Origin: an uncultured Actinomycetes bacterium
GTDB lineage: Bacteria; Actinomycetota; CADDZG01; WHSQ01
Length of the DNA: 64,000 nt
Assembly: GCA_937863385.1 (NCBI GenBank)
Contig: CALMBW010000003.1
Location: forward strand, 86,300 to 150,299
Reading direction: 5' to 3'
Shown: positions 15,595 to 24,681 of the stretch, in pieces
Numbering within the stretch: the stretch's first letter is position 1
Layout of the letters: every line of letters starts with the position of its first letter
Notes under the pieces: generated by a model
The model's database searches: none
Told to the model about the DNA's origin: nothing
The model's input: only the letters and a program-made list of their open reading frames with translations
Made by a program: the position numbers and the translations under genes

Positions 15595-16467
15595 ATGTGG
15601 GCAACATCTGGGTTTTCACAAGGCATAACAAGGGTAGTCCCGTCCCGAGGGGTTCGGGCATCTGGGGGGTTTGACATCGCAACGAGGCAAGTAGCACTGG
15701 GGAGGAAGACCTCAGGGTTCCTTCAGGAGATCGGGAAGATGTTCTCGATCGGCCTGGAATCCATGCACGTCTTGTTCCGCCGGCCCTGGCCGCGTGGAGA
15801 GTTCCTCGACCAGGTGTGGTTCATCATCAAGGTCACTACGGTGCCCGTCATCCTCGTATCCATCCCGTTCGGGATGATCATCTCTTTGCACGTGGGTTCT
15901 TTCCTTCGCGAGCTGGGCTCGGAAGCCCACATGGGGGCCGCTATGGTGCTGGCCGTCGTTCGTGAAGCCGCCCCGGTTGCAACCGCTCTTCTGATCGCCG
16001 GCGCTGGTGGTTCCGCCATGTGTGCCGATCTTGGTTCACGGCGGATCCGCGACGAGATCGATGCGATGCAGGTGCTGGGGATCGATCCCGTACACCGGCT
16101 GATCATGCCTCGTCTGCTCGCATGCGCTCTGGTTGCCGTGATGCTCGACGCGATCGTCTCGATCGCAGGGATCGCTGGAGGGTGGTTCTTCGCGCACGTC
16201 GTCCAGAACGTCACAACATCGAGCTACTTCGCATCTTTCAACGAACTGTCGCAACTCTGGGACCTATGGATGGCCCTGATAAAGGCAGCGCTGTTCGGGT
16301 TCCTCGCCGGGATGGTCGCTTGCTACAAGGGCTACTTCGTGCGCGGTGGCCCCAAGGGTGTTGGTGACGCGGTGAACCAGGCCGTCGTCATCACCTTCTT
16401 GCTGCTGTTCTTCGTGAACTTCATCCTGACCGCGCTGTACTTCAACTTCGTTCCACAGAAGCTCTAA
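15595..16467 (+). CDS. yrbEA: YrbE/MlaE-type permease A of the mce operon
   Basis: Integral membrane permease of the MlaE family, the pore subunit of Mce lipid importers. About six hydrophobic helices, with the conserved central block AAPVATALLIAGAGGSAMCA and the cytoplasmic coupling segment RRIRDEIDAMQVLG. The start is uncertain. ATG 15595 gives a 290-residue product with an atypical 40-residue N-terminus; ATG 15739, preceded by CAGGAGA, gives a shorter product starting MFSIGLESMHV. The second copy (29336) begins 14 residues before the same MFSI block. It is followed by yrbEB after 15 bases. Confidence 0.92.
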   Translation: MWATSGFSQGITRVVPSRGVRASGGFDIATRQVALGRKTSGFLQEIGKMFSIGLESMHVLFRRPWPRGEFLDQVWFIIKVTTVPVILVSIPFGMIISLHVGSFLRELGSEAHMGAAMVLAVVREAAPVATALLIAGAGGSAMCADLGSRRIRDEIDAMQVLGIDPVHRLIMPRLLACALVAVMLDAIVSIAGIAGGWFFAHVVQNVTTSSYFASFNELSQLWDLWMALIKAALFGFLAGMVACYKGYFVRGGPKGVGDAVNQAVVITFLLLFFVNFILTALYFNFVPQKL

Positions 16468-16482
16468 GGGGAATCTGAAGAC

Positions 16483-17307
16483 ATGGCCGTAGCTTCGAGA
16501 GTCATCAGGAAGGGAGCCGCTCCGTTCGAGGAGATGGCTACCCAGGCGCGCTTCTACGGCCGCGCTGTTAAGTCTCTGCCCCGCGCCTTGCACCACCGCA
16601 ACGTCATCCTGGATCTGATCGGGGACATCACGATCGGGGTCGGCGCCCTGATCCTCGGCGCAGGCATGTTCTTCGTCATCTTCTCGATGTCGTTCTTCAC
16701 GGGAACGCAGGTCGGCCTCGAAGGCTTCCAGGGTCTGCAGCAGATCGGTGCCGAAGCTTTCGTTGGCCTCGTTTCCTCGTGGGCGAACACACGTGAGATC
16801 ACTCCGCTTATCGCAGGGGTAGCCCTTGCAGCCCAGGTCGGCGCCGGCTACACGGCCCAACTCGGCGCCGCTCGCATCTCGGAAGAGATCGACGCGCTTG
16901 AGGTTATGGCGATCCCATCTCTGGTCTACATGGTCGCGACGCGCATCTGGGCGGCCCTCCTGACCATGATCCCCCTCTACCTGGCAGCCTTGTTCTCGTC
17001 ATACCTGGCCACCCAGGCCATCGTGACGAAGTTCTTCTCGCTGTCGTCGGGCACCTACACGCACTACTTCCAACTGTTCCTTCCGCCGGTCGACATCTTC
17101 TATTCGCTGCTCAAGGCAATCACCTTCGCCGTGGTCGTGACCCTGATCCACTGCTACTACGGCTACAACGCTTCGGGCGGACCCGCCGGAGTCGGTGTTG
17201 CGACCGGTAAAGCGATCCGTCTGTCGATCGTGGTGGTCGTGATCTTGAACCTGTTCCTGTCGCTTCTGTTCTGGGGTGGCGAAGACACAGTGAGCATCGC
17301 AGGATGA
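16483..17307 (+). CDS. yrbEB: YrbE/MlaE-type permease B of the mce operon
   Basis: 274 residues and about six membrane helices, second permease subunit of the Mce transporter. The conserved blocks are TPLIAGVALAAQVGAGYTAQLG and the coupling segment ARISEEIDALEVMAIPS. YrbEA and YrbEB are expected to form a heterodimer in the membrane that couples to an ATPase; no ATPase gene lies in this operon, the nearest is at 28301. Its stop overlaps the first mce gene by four bases. Confidence 0.93.
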   Translation: MAVASRVIRKGAAPFEEMATQARFYGRAVKSLPRALHHRNVILDLIGDITIGVGALILGAGMFFVIFSMSFFTGTQVGLEGFQGLQQIGAEAFVGLVSSWANTREITPLIAGVALAAQVGAGYTAQLGAARISEEIDALEVMAIPSLVYMVATRIWAALLTMIPLYLAALFSSYLATQAIVTKFFSLSSGTYTHYFQLFLPPVDIFYSLLKAITFAVVVTLIHCYYGYNASGGPAGVGVATGKAIRLSIVVVVILNLFLSLLFWGGEDTVSIAG

Positions 17308-18362
17308 TCAAGAAACTCGCCTATATCGTGATCGGTTCGATGATCGTCGGCGCGCTCGGACTTGGGATCGTCACCAGTGTCAAGTGGGCCTACGGCTCCT
17401 ACGACGACGTCTACTACGTGAGCGCAACACTGCCGCGCGCCGGGCAGCAGATGAACCCCGGTCTGGATGTCCGCATCCGTGGGGTCAAGATCGGCGAGAT
17501 CGCGGGGATCGAGTTGATCGATCGTCAGGCGAAGTTGACCCTTCGTATCGAAGAGCGGTACCAGATCCCGCAAGATGCGGTCGCGGTCATCTCTTTGAAG
17601 ACGCCACTCGGAGCTAAGTACGTCGACCTGCAGTTCGACGCCTCAGATGATGAGGGCCCGTACCTTCAAGACGGAGACCAGGTAGCACAAGCGACGATCG
17701 GCGCCGAACTCGAAGATGCCCTTGATGACGGTGTGAAGCTTCTCGACGCCATCGACCCTGACGACCTCGGCACGATCGTCTCCGAGCTTGCAGACGCCTC
17801 CCAAGGCCGCGGTGACGAGGTGGCTGCGGGCATCACCGCCAACAGCGAACTCTCGAACCTCTTCGCCAGCACGCTTGACCCCCAACTCGAGGCACTCGAT
17901 GACTTCGAGCAGATCTTCGGAGCTCTCGAAGACGTTGGGACCGACCTGAACGATCTGGCCGCAGCGATCAACGAAGGTGCTCCGGTGTACGCGTCGGCAC
18001 GTGCACAAGAATCGCTGAGCCGGGCGCTTGATGCGGTCGTTCCGTTCTCCAACGACTTCGCCGACCTGTTGATCTTGAACCGCGCGGACTGGGACCGCAT
18101 GATGGACAAAGGCGACATCGTCCTGGGAACCGCAGCAGCCCGTCCGGGCGGCATCCGTGATCTCGTCCGCGGTCTCTACCGGTACGTGTACAAGCTCGGC
18201 GGCGACATCCCCGCCTACTTCCGTCTGTCCGATGGCAGTGCCGGAGCCGGATTCTCGGCGTTCATCGGCGGTAACGACCAGGAAGAAGAAGAGAATCAGA
18301 TCTGCACCGCGTTCCCACCCGATGTTCGCGAGCAGATCCCGGCCTGTCAGGGGAGGTCCTGA
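17304..18362 (+). CDS. mceA: MCE-domain protein 1 (MceA position)
   Basis: 352 residues. An N-terminal membrane anchor (about 5-25) is followed by the MCE/MlaD domain (about 37-115) with LPRAGQQMNPGLDVRIRGVKIG and the ALLG-like TPLGAKYVDLQF. Then comes a long helical region (about 130-300) and a tail. Mce proteins form a hexameric, needle-like tunnel across the envelope through which lipids or sterols pass. First of six consecutive genes with stop/start overlaps, as in mycobacterial mceA-F operons. The substrate is unknown; sterol-type lipid is an inference from the acyl-CoA dehydrogenase pair nearby. Confidence 0.93.
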   Translation: MIKKLAYIVIGSMIVGALGLGIVTSVKWAYGSYDDVYYVSATLPRAGQQMNPGLDVRIRGVKIGEIAGIELIDRQAKLTLRIEERYQIPQDAVAVISLKTPLGAKYVDLQFDASDDEGPYLQDGDQVAQATIGAELEDALDDGVKLLDAIDPDDLGTIVSELADASQGRGDEVAAGITANSELSNLFASTLDPQLEALDDFEQIFGALEDVGTDLNDLAAAINEGAPVYASARAQESLSRALDAVVPFSNDFADLLILNRADWDRMMDKGDIVLGTAAARPGGIRDLVRGLYRYVYKLGGDIPAYFRLSDGSAGAGFSAFIGGNDQEEEENQICTAFPPDVREQIPACQGRS

Positions 18363-19519
18363 TGGGTAAGTCAACCCTGGTGAAGGTCCTGGTCTTCGCA
18401 GCAGTGGCTGCCGTGTTGACCACTGCCCTCGGAGTCAAGCTCGCCAACTCGCGGATGTTCGCAGACACCTACGAGATGGAGGCCGCTTTCGACGACGCTG
18501 CGGGTGTCATGGCAGGAGACGCCGTGAAGCTCGCCGGTGTCGATGTCGGACGCGTCGTCGGAACCGAGATCGACAACGGGCAAGCCATCGTGAGATTCAA
18601 CATCGACAAGACCATCCAGCTACCGAAAGATTCGACGATCGGCATCCGCTGGCGAAACGTCTTGGGCCAGCGCTTCCTCTACGTCTATCCCGGCGACGAC
18701 ACCGTCGCCTACGAAGAAGGTGACCGGATCTCGTCCGAGAACACCGAAGATGTCAGCGACATCGGTGAGCTTCTGAACAAGGTTGGTCCCATCCTCAAAG
18801 CGATCGATCCCGACGAAGCCAACGCCTTCCTCGATTCCGTCAACACTGCGCTGCAGGGCAACGAAGGCGACGTGCGCAATCTGATCGACGAGGGGGCCGA
18901 ACTCGCCAAGACGCTTGCCGCGGAGGACGAGAACATCAAGGACCTCCTCTCGTCCGCCGACGAGATCACGGCAGCTTTCGCCAGCCAAGACGAAGCTCTC
19001 GGTGACATATTCGAGAACCTCGACACCGTTGGAGTCGTCCTCGAACGCCGGCTCCGGGATGTGAACTCCCTCGTTAGCGATTTCTCGGTCGTTCAGCGCG
19101 AGCTCGACGACGTCGTCAGTCGCAACCGTGACAACATCGACGCAACCATCGCCAGCTTGGACACCGTTGCCAACACCCTGGCGTCCAAGCGCACACAACT
19201 CGCAGAGACCTTGAGGACGCTGCCACTGGGTGTCATCTCCTACCAACAAACCTCTGGATGGGGTGAGTTCTTCAACGTTCGCCTGGTTCGTCTGGTGGTC
19301 ATGGATCGTGACTCGAACATCATCGTCGAGCGGTCCGAATTGGACAATCAACACAGCGACGAGGGCGGCTCACCGGAAACCGGCGATGGCGAGGGCGACG
19401 AATATCCGCAGGATGATCAAGGTGACGACCAGAGCGAGTCCGATGACGACGGCAGTCGCTCGGTATCCGAGGGCATCGAAGCCATCTTGCGTTTCGTTCT
19501 ACTTGGAGGGGCCCGATGA
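18362..19519 (+). CDS. mceB: MCE-domain protein 2 (MceB position)
   Basis: 385 residues: N-terminal membrane helix (about 6-26), MCE domain (about 36-115) with FDDAAGVMAGDAVKLAGVDVGRV and RWRNVLGQRFLYVYPG, then a helical coiled region (about 130-285). The C-terminal 60 residues are strikingly acidic, with runs of Asp/Glu/Ser/Gly and a final hydrophobic patch; this low-complexity segment is a local peculiarity. Its ATG overlaps the preceding stop (TGATG). One subunit of the presumed Mce hetero-hexamer. Confidence 0.92.
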   Translation: MGKSTLVKVLVFAAVAAVLTTALGVKLANSRMFADTYEMEAAFDDAAGVMAGDAVKLAGVDVGRVVGTEIDNGQAIVRFNIDKTIQLPKDSTIGIRWRNVLGQRFLYVYPGDDTVAYEEGDRISSENTEDVSDIGELLNKVGPILKAIDPDEANAFLDSVNTALQGNEGDVRNLIDEGAELAKTLAAEDENIKDLLSSADEITAAFASQDEALGDIFENLDTVGVVLERRLRDVNSLVSDFSVVQRELDDVVSRNRDNIDATIASLDTVANTLASKRTQLAETLRTLPLGVISYQQTSGWGEFFNVRLVRLVVMDRDSNIIVERSELDNQHSDEGGSPETGDGEGDEYPQDDQGDDQSESDDDGSRSVSEGIEAILRFVLLGGAR

Positions 19520-20781
19520 AGTTCTTCTCCAAGGACCGCGGATCGTTCCTCGAGCGCAACCAGCTCATCATCGGCATCTTCGCCACGATCTTCGTGCTGG
19601 GTGGCTCCACCTTCGCTCTGCTCCTTTCCGGCGGCGTATTCGCGCAGACCTACACGGTCGAAGCTCGATTCAGCGACGCGGCCGGGATCAAGCAGGGTGA
19701 CGAGGTGCAGGTTGCAGGGCTCAAGGCCGGCAGGGTCTCCGGGGTTGAGATCTCCGGCGGCGAGGTAGTGGTCACTCTGGACATCAGCGATTCGGTTGAG
19801 ATGCCCGCGGACTCAAAAGCGGAGATCGTCGTGGAGACGCTCTTGGGCCGCAAGAGCGTGATGCTGCTGCCCGGAACCTCTTCCGAGAAGCTCGCCGACG
19901 GCGATGAGATCGCGCTTGAGGACACGATCACGCCGGTCGAGGTCACCGACCTTGCCGACACTTCCGTGCGACTTCTAGAAGAGTCCGATGCCGAAGCTTT
20001 CGAACGGTTCATGGTCGAAGTGACCCGGATCACCAAAGGCAAGAAGACTCAAGTCACCGACCTCATCAGCGGGTTCGCCGACCTCACTGAGGCCGTCGAC
20101 AGTCGGCGAGCCGAACTGGCCCGCCTGCTGGACTCACTGAACACGCTATCGGCCACGTTCGCCGAGCGCGATGACACCTTGGTCTCATTGATCGACAACT
20201 ACGACGTCGTCCTTGCGAACCTCGCCGAGCGCACCGGCGACCTGCAAGAACTTCTCGAATCCACAAACTCGGCTTCACACGAAGTGGCCTCCCTCGTGCG
20301 CCGCAACCGGGGACGCTTGGATTCGGCCCTCGAAGGCATGCGAGTCACCCTAAAGACCCTGGACGCTCACCAAGCGGATCTCGCCGCCGCCATCCCCTAC
20401 CTCGAGCAGGCGGTGCGCGGCTACTCCAGCGTCGGATACTCCCAAGGCACCCCCAACCGCTGGGCGAATATCTTCGTTCAGTCACTGGGCCCGGTCGGCA
20501 TCGATGCGATCGCCGGCCCGTGCGGGGCTCTCGATCAAGCGCTGGATCAACTGCTCGGCCCGGACCCACGCGATTGCGACGAACGCGCTGAGTACGGTGA
20601 GGAAGAACCCGGCGAGGATGAGCCGGGCAAGAACACCGCCCCCACCGACCCAGATGCACCCGATCCCGGCGACATCAACGACACCATCGAGGATCTGACC
20701 GGCGACCTTGGTGACCTGCTCGACAGCATCACCGGCACCACCGGTCTGGGCGCCGCACTGCGAGGGGGGCTGCTGCCATGA
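19516..20781 (+). CDS. mceC: MCE-domain protein 3 (MceC position)
   Basis: 421 residues: membrane anchor (about 18-40), MCE domain (about 47-125) with FSDAAGIKQGDEVQVAGLKAG and ETLLGRKSVMLLPG, extended helices (about 140-300), and a Pro/Asp/Glu-rich C-terminal tail with EDEPGKNTAPTDPDAPDPGD. It overlaps both neighbours by four bases (ATGA). The disordered acidic tail resembles the tail of the preceding subunit and may lie at the outer end of the tunnel. Confidence 0.92.
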   Translation: MKFFSKDRGSFLERNQLIIGIFATIFVLGGSTFALLLSGGVFAQTYTVEARFSDAAGIKQGDEVQVAGLKAGRVSGVEISGGEVVVTLDISDSVEMPADSKAEIVVETLLGRKSVMLLPGTSSEKLADGDEIALEDTITPVEVTDLADTSVRLLEESDAEAFERFMVEVTRITKGKKTQVTDLISGFADLTEAVDSRRAELARLLDSLNTLSATFAERDDTLVSLIDNYDVVLANLAERTGDLQELLESTNSASHEVASLVRRNRGRLDSALEGMRVTLKTLDAHQADLAAAIPYLEQAVRGYSSVGYSQGTPNRWANIFVQSLGPVGIDAIAGPCGALDQALDQLLGPDPRDCDERAEYGEEEPGEDEPGKNTAPTDPDAPDPGDINDTIEDLTGDLGDLLDSITGTTGLGAALRGGLLP

Positions 20782-22085
20782 CCAAACGCCTCGTAGGTCT
20801 CCTCGTAGCCATGACTCTCATCGCGTCGGGGTGCTCATTCATCGGTGTTGGCAAAGAGTCCGCCGGACGCACCATCACCGCAGAGTTCTCACGCGCCGTC
20901 CAGATCTTCCCCGGAAACAGCGTGCGAGTCCTTGGGGTCACCGTCGGCCGCGTTACGAACGTCCGCGTGACCCCGGAAGCCGCCGAGGTTGACATCCGTA
21001 TCGACGATGAGAACGTCGAGCTTCCCGCCGACGTGAAAGCGACCTTGGTGCCGGTCTCTTTGTTGGGCGAGCGTTACGTGCAGCTCTTCCCCGCATACGA
21101 GGGCGGGCCGACATTCGACGGCGACCGTATCGAGCTGGCCGACACCAGCGTCCCAGCCGAACAGGACGAACTGCTGCGTGGCCTACAGGACTACTTCGGC
21201 GCCTTCGACGAAGAGAAGGTTGCCGGCTTCTTCGAGAATGCAGCGACGGTGCTCGATGGCAATGGCGCGAACCTGAACCGCTTGATCGAGAACGGTGCAA
21301 GTGTTCTCGCAACCCTTGCGAACAAGAAGGACAGCCTCACCGGTTTGATCACTCAGTTGAACGAATTGACTTTGACGCTCTCCACGCGGCAAGCCTCGAT
21401 AGCGCGCCTGATCTCGACCTACAACGTTGTCGTTGGGACGCTCAACGACAACCGTGCGGCCCTAGAGGGGACCATCCAAGGCCTGAACGCGGCATCGGTC
21501 GAGCTGGCTTCACTTCTCACCGAGCATCGCGATCCATTGGGCGCGGACGTGCGCGCACTGACCAAGACCTTCAGGACACTGAGCCGCAACGCGGAAAGCT
21601 TCGTCCGGACAGGGAAATGGGCGAACAAGTTGTTCGAGGCCGCCAGCAAGGCGATGGACTACCAGCGCAACTGGCTCCGTCTGGGCAACCAGGGTGGGCC
21701 TCTCGTTCCCATGCTTCTGTTCCGTCTCCAAGACAGGCTCAAGGGCGTATGTCTGCGGCTCGATCTGCCACAGTGCGCCTCGCGGGCCTACTGGGCAGAA
21801 GAAGTACCGGGGTTGTTCTGCATCATCCCGGGCGCATGTCGCGACGATCAGCGCACCCCGGGTCAAGCACTCGACGATGCGTTGGCTGAGCTGCCCGACG
21901 AGGTCGCTAACGAGATCGGCAAAGAGATCCGGAAGACGTGCAAGGACGCACGCAACCCGAAGAAGTGCCGGCAGAAGAAGAAGCGGCAGTCCGAAGGTGA
22001 TGCGCTCGATGAGCTGATCGATGACCTATTGGACGGGGTTGCTGGTGCCACCGGTGACCTGGGCGACCTGGGAGGTGACCTGTGA
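20778..22085 (+). CDS. mceD: MCE-domain lipoprotein 4 (MceD position)
   Basis: 435 residues beginning with a lipoprotein signal (lipobox IASGC near residue 20), then the MCE domain (about 30-110) with FPGNSVRVLGVTVGRVTNV and PVSLLGERYVQLFP, long helices (about 125-300), and a C-terminal region with several Cys residues and a Lys/Arg-rich patch (KKCRQKKKRQ). In mycobacteria only the E-position protein is usually the lipoprotein, so a lipid-anchored D subunit is notable. It overlaps both flanking genes by four bases. Confidence 0.92.
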   Translation: MTKRLVGLLVAMTLIASGCSFIGVGKESAGRTITAEFSRAVQIFPGNSVRVLGVTVGRVTNVRVTPEAAEVDIRIDDENVELPADVKATLVPVSLLGERYVQLFPAYEGGPTFDGDRIELADTSVPAEQDELLRGLQDYFGAFDEEKVAGFFENAATVLDGNGANLNRLIENGASVLATLANKKDSLTGLITQLNELTLTLSTRQASIARLISTYNVVVGTLNDNRAALEGTIQGLNAASVELASLLTEHRDPLGADVRALTKTFRTLSRNAESFVRTGKWANKLFEAASKAMDYQRNWLRLGNQGGPLVPMLLFRLQDRLKGVCLRLDLPQCASRAYWAEEVPGLFCIIPGACRDDQRTPGQALDDALAELPDEVANEIGKEIRKTCKDARNPKKCRQKKKRQSEGDALDELIDDLLDGVAGATGDLGDLGGDL

Positions 22086-23044
22086 TCCGCAAGGTTTCCC
22101 TCTTGATCGCTGCTGCCCTCAGTGCCACCTTGCTCTCGGCCTGCGGAAGCGACGGTCTTACCGTCTCGGCGAACTTCGAGGATGTAGGTGACCTCGCCGT
22201 CGGGGCACCGGTAACGATGGCGGATATCGAAGTTGGTCACGTTAAAGACATCCGTCTGGCCGGCAACGAAGCCGTCGTGACGATGAATATAGATCCGGAT
22301 GCCAATGTTCCCGCCGAAGCAACGGCTCGCGTACGCAGAACGTCCGTGCTTGGGGAGCGGATCGTCGACATCGTCGTTCCCGACGGCCTCTCGCTGGATG
22401 CACCGGCCCTAGCGGACGGCGACCACATCGGTGACACGAGCGTGCGATCCGACCTCGAAGACCTGGTCGATGAAGGGGTCGATGTCCTGACCTCGGTGTC
22501 GGCGTCGCAACTAGCGGTGATGATCGAGGAAGGCGCGAAGGGCTTCGGGGGCCGCGGTCTGGAGCTGGCAAACCTGCTCGACAATTACAACGTCATCGTC
22601 AGCCGCTACGCGAAGAACTCTGACGATCTCGTTGGCCTGATCGGCTCCATGAAGCGATTCAACGAAACCATCGCCGCCGACGCCGATGCCCACGCTGATG
22701 CGGTGGTTAATGCTGCTCGCTCACTTGAGGTTCTGGCTGACGAGAGCGACCGGTTAGAGCGTGCTGTCCTCTCTCTGGGCCGTCTGGCACGCGGGGCCAA
22801 GTCGATCCTGCAGGCCCACAGCGACGAGATGTCCAACTTCTTTGCACAGGCACGCGTCATCTTCGGCGTGCTCGCTGCCGAGCAGGACTCGCTGGAGGAA
22901 CTGCTCAGGTGGGCGCCCGGTCACAACTACAACACCCAAGCGGTCGAATACCTCGACTTCAACCAGGTGGTTCAAGACTTCGTGATCTGCGGCCTGAACG
23001 ATGACCCGGACAACCCCGCCCGCCGTTGCGAGGAGACCGAGTGA
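22082..23044 (+). CDS. mceE: MCE-domain lipoprotein 5 (MceE position)
   Basis: 320 residues with a GTG start overlapping the previous stop (GTGA). A lipoprotein signal with lipobox LLSAC ends near residue 20. The MCE domain (about 27-105) has FEDVGDLAVGAPVTMADIEVG and RTSVLGERIVDIVVP, followed by a helical region. Equivalent to the lipoprotein subunit (LprK/LprN type) of mycobacterial Mce complexes. It is the shortest of the six Mce proteins. Confidence 0.92.
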   Translation: MIRKVSLLIAAALSATLLSACGSDGLTVSANFEDVGDLAVGAPVTMADIEVGHVKDIRLAGNEAVVTMNIDPDANVPAEATARVRRTSVLGERIVDIVVPDGLSLDAPALADGDHIGDTSVRSDLEDLVDEGVDVLTSVSASQLAVMIEEGAKGFGGRGLELANLLDNYNVIVSRYAKNSDDLVGLIGSMKRFNETIAADADAHADAVVNAARSLEVLADESDRLERAVLSLGRLARGAKSILQAHSDEMSNFFAQARVIFGVLAAEQDSLEELLRWAPGHNYNTQAVEYLDFNQVVQDFVICGLNDDPDNPARRCEETE

Positions 23045-24141
23045 TGGGCTGGCTGAAGGCAAACCGAACCCTTATCAATGTCACGACTTTCGTCGTGGTG
23101 TCATTCGCCCTCGCCTTCTTCGGACTGAACAACCTGGTGCTGACCGACGACACGGGTCGTACGCTGAACGCAGAGTTCACGGACGCCTCTGGCGTGCGAG
23201 CACGCAACGACGTGACCATGCGCGGGGTGGTCATCGGCACGGTTAGCGACGTGTACCTGACTGATGACGGAACGATGGTTGAGATGGACCTGAACCCGAA
23301 TGCGGAGGTCCCGGAGGGAACCAAAGCAGCGATCGTTCGCCGGTCACCCATCGGTGAGCTGACGATCGAACTCGAACCCGGCGACGGGCCACCCCTCGAA
23401 GACGATGCCACACTCGCCATGTCCGACACGCTGCCCCCTCCCGATGTCGCCGACACCATCACGGTGTTCGCAGACTTCCTCAAGGCGGTCCCCTCTGAGG
23501 ACCTCTCGACGGTCGTTTCGGAGCTGGCGGCCGCGGTCAAGGATCGCTCGGACGATCTGGCAACCTTCACCGATGCGTCGCTCGAGCTACCCGAAGCCTT
23601 GTTGGAGATCGAAGACGAGCTTGAATCTTTGATCGTCAACGGGCCCGACCTGACGAATGTGTTCGCTGAGAATGCGGAGACCTTCGCCGACGACCTCACT
23701 CAGACGGCGCTTCTGGCAGACATCCTTCGGGACCGCCGCTACGACCTGGTCGAACTGTATGACAACGGTGCTGAGTTCACGCGGCTTGCAGGCGACCTGC
23801 TCTCAGACGAGAAGGCGAACATCTCTTGTCTGGTTCGAGACATCGGACTTTTCAACGAGACGATCTCACGCCACACCGACTGGCTAGCTCAGACCTTGGA
23901 CAAGAACCACTTCTTCTTCGACGCCGCCGATCAAGCGGTTCAGAAGGATGCTCGAGGCTGGACCTGGTTCAGGGTTCAGCTGCTTCCCCACACGGAGCCT
24001 GCTGCTCGCCAATACGAGTCGCAGCGGCAGTCGCCAGATGTTCTCCTGGGCCGCGGATGCACTTCGCGGTACGGTACGGGCGTTGGCCCGACCCAGAACG
24101 GAGGACTCAAACTGGCCCCCGGCTCCGAAGCGCGGAAGTAG
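23044..24141 (+). CDS. mceF: MCE-domain protein 6 (MceF position)
   Basis: 365 residues from the ATG that overlaps the previous stop (TGATG); a GTG three bases earlier is an alternative. N-terminal membrane anchor (about 10-32), MCE domain (about 40-118) with FTDASGVRARNDVTMRGVVIG and RRSPIGELTIELEPG, helices, and a C-terminal tail with a lone Cys (LLGRGCTSRYG). Sixth and last Mce subunit, completing the set needed for a hetero-hexamer. Confidence 0.92.
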   Translation: MGWLKANRTLINVTTFVVVSFALAFFGLNNLVLTDDTGRTLNAEFTDASGVRARNDVTMRGVVIGTVSDVYLTDDGTMVEMDLNPNAEVPEGTKAAIVRRSPIGELTIELEPGDGPPLEDDATLAMSDTLPPPDVADTITVFADFLKAVPSEDLSTVVSELAAAVKDRSDDLATFTDASLELPEALLEIEDELESLIVNGPDLTNVFAENAETFADDLTQTALLADILRDRRYDLVELYDNGAEFTRLAGDLLSDEKANISCLVRDIGLFNETISRHTDWLAQTLDKNHFFFDAADQAVQKDARGWTWFRVQLLPHTEPAARQYESQRQSPDVLLGRGCTSRYGTGVGPTQNGGLKLAPGSEARK

Positions 24142-24144
24142 CGG

Positions 24145-24681
24145 ATGCTCAACAGGATCAAAGCCCTTCCTTGGCGCGTCGTGATCCCGTGGTTTCTGTG
24201 CGCGGTGTTCGCTGCAGGTGCGGTCACCTTCTTTCTCGCCTACCGCGACCTCGATCAGCAGGAGGCCAGGCGAGACGAGGTACAGCAGGTTGCCCAGCGG
24301 TTCGCAGTCGCTCTGACGAACTTCTCGCATGAATCGATCGAGGACGACGCTGCCACTATCAAGGGCTTCGCCGTAGGCGAGTTCGCCGAAGAGGTCGAAA
24401 CCTTCCTCGGTGATGAAGGCATCGCCGCGATCAAGGAAGCAGAGGCAAGCAGCGAAGGCGAGATCATCTCCCTATTCATCCAGGCGGCGGACTCCGACGA
24501 AGCCTCTGCATTCGCCGTCGTACGCGAGACGATCACCAACTCCACATCCTCTGAAGGGCAGACCGACACCCTGCGGATGGAGATCGGGATGATCGATACG
24601 CAGGATGGCTGGAAGGTCAACCGGGTCGAGATCTTCCAGGCTCCGGGCTCGGGGCTGGTTCCCGAAGACCTCGGGCGCTAG
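24145..24681 (+). CDS. Mce-associated membrane protein (Mam-type)
   Basis: 178 residues: one N-terminal membrane helix (about 12-32), then a roughly 140-residue extracytoplasmic region with the helical RDEVQQVAQRFAVALTNFSHE segment and a C-terminal strand pair ending TQDGWKVNRVEIFQ. This is the layout of Mce-associated (Mam/DUF-type, NTF2-like) proteins that follow mce genes in mycobacteria and stabilise the complex. It starts three bases after mceF and ends in a four-base overlap with the converging hydrolase gene. A distant relative lies at 30980. Confidence 0.85.
   Translation: MLNRIKALPWRVVIPWFLCAVFAAGAVTFFLAYRDLDQQEARRDEVQQVAQRFAVALTNFSHESIEDDAATIKGFAVGEFAEEVETFLGDEGIAAIKEAEASSEGEIISLFIQAADSDEASAFAVVRETITNSTSSEGQTDTLRMEIGMIDTQDGWKVNRVEIFQAPGSGLVPEDLGR

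Noticed and set aside
15483-15674. 63-residue frame (MYFMLLLGWVYLGG...) before yrbEA, considered as a small membrane protein
   Set aside because: No ribosome site, an unlikely second half, and an end inside the yrbEA frame.
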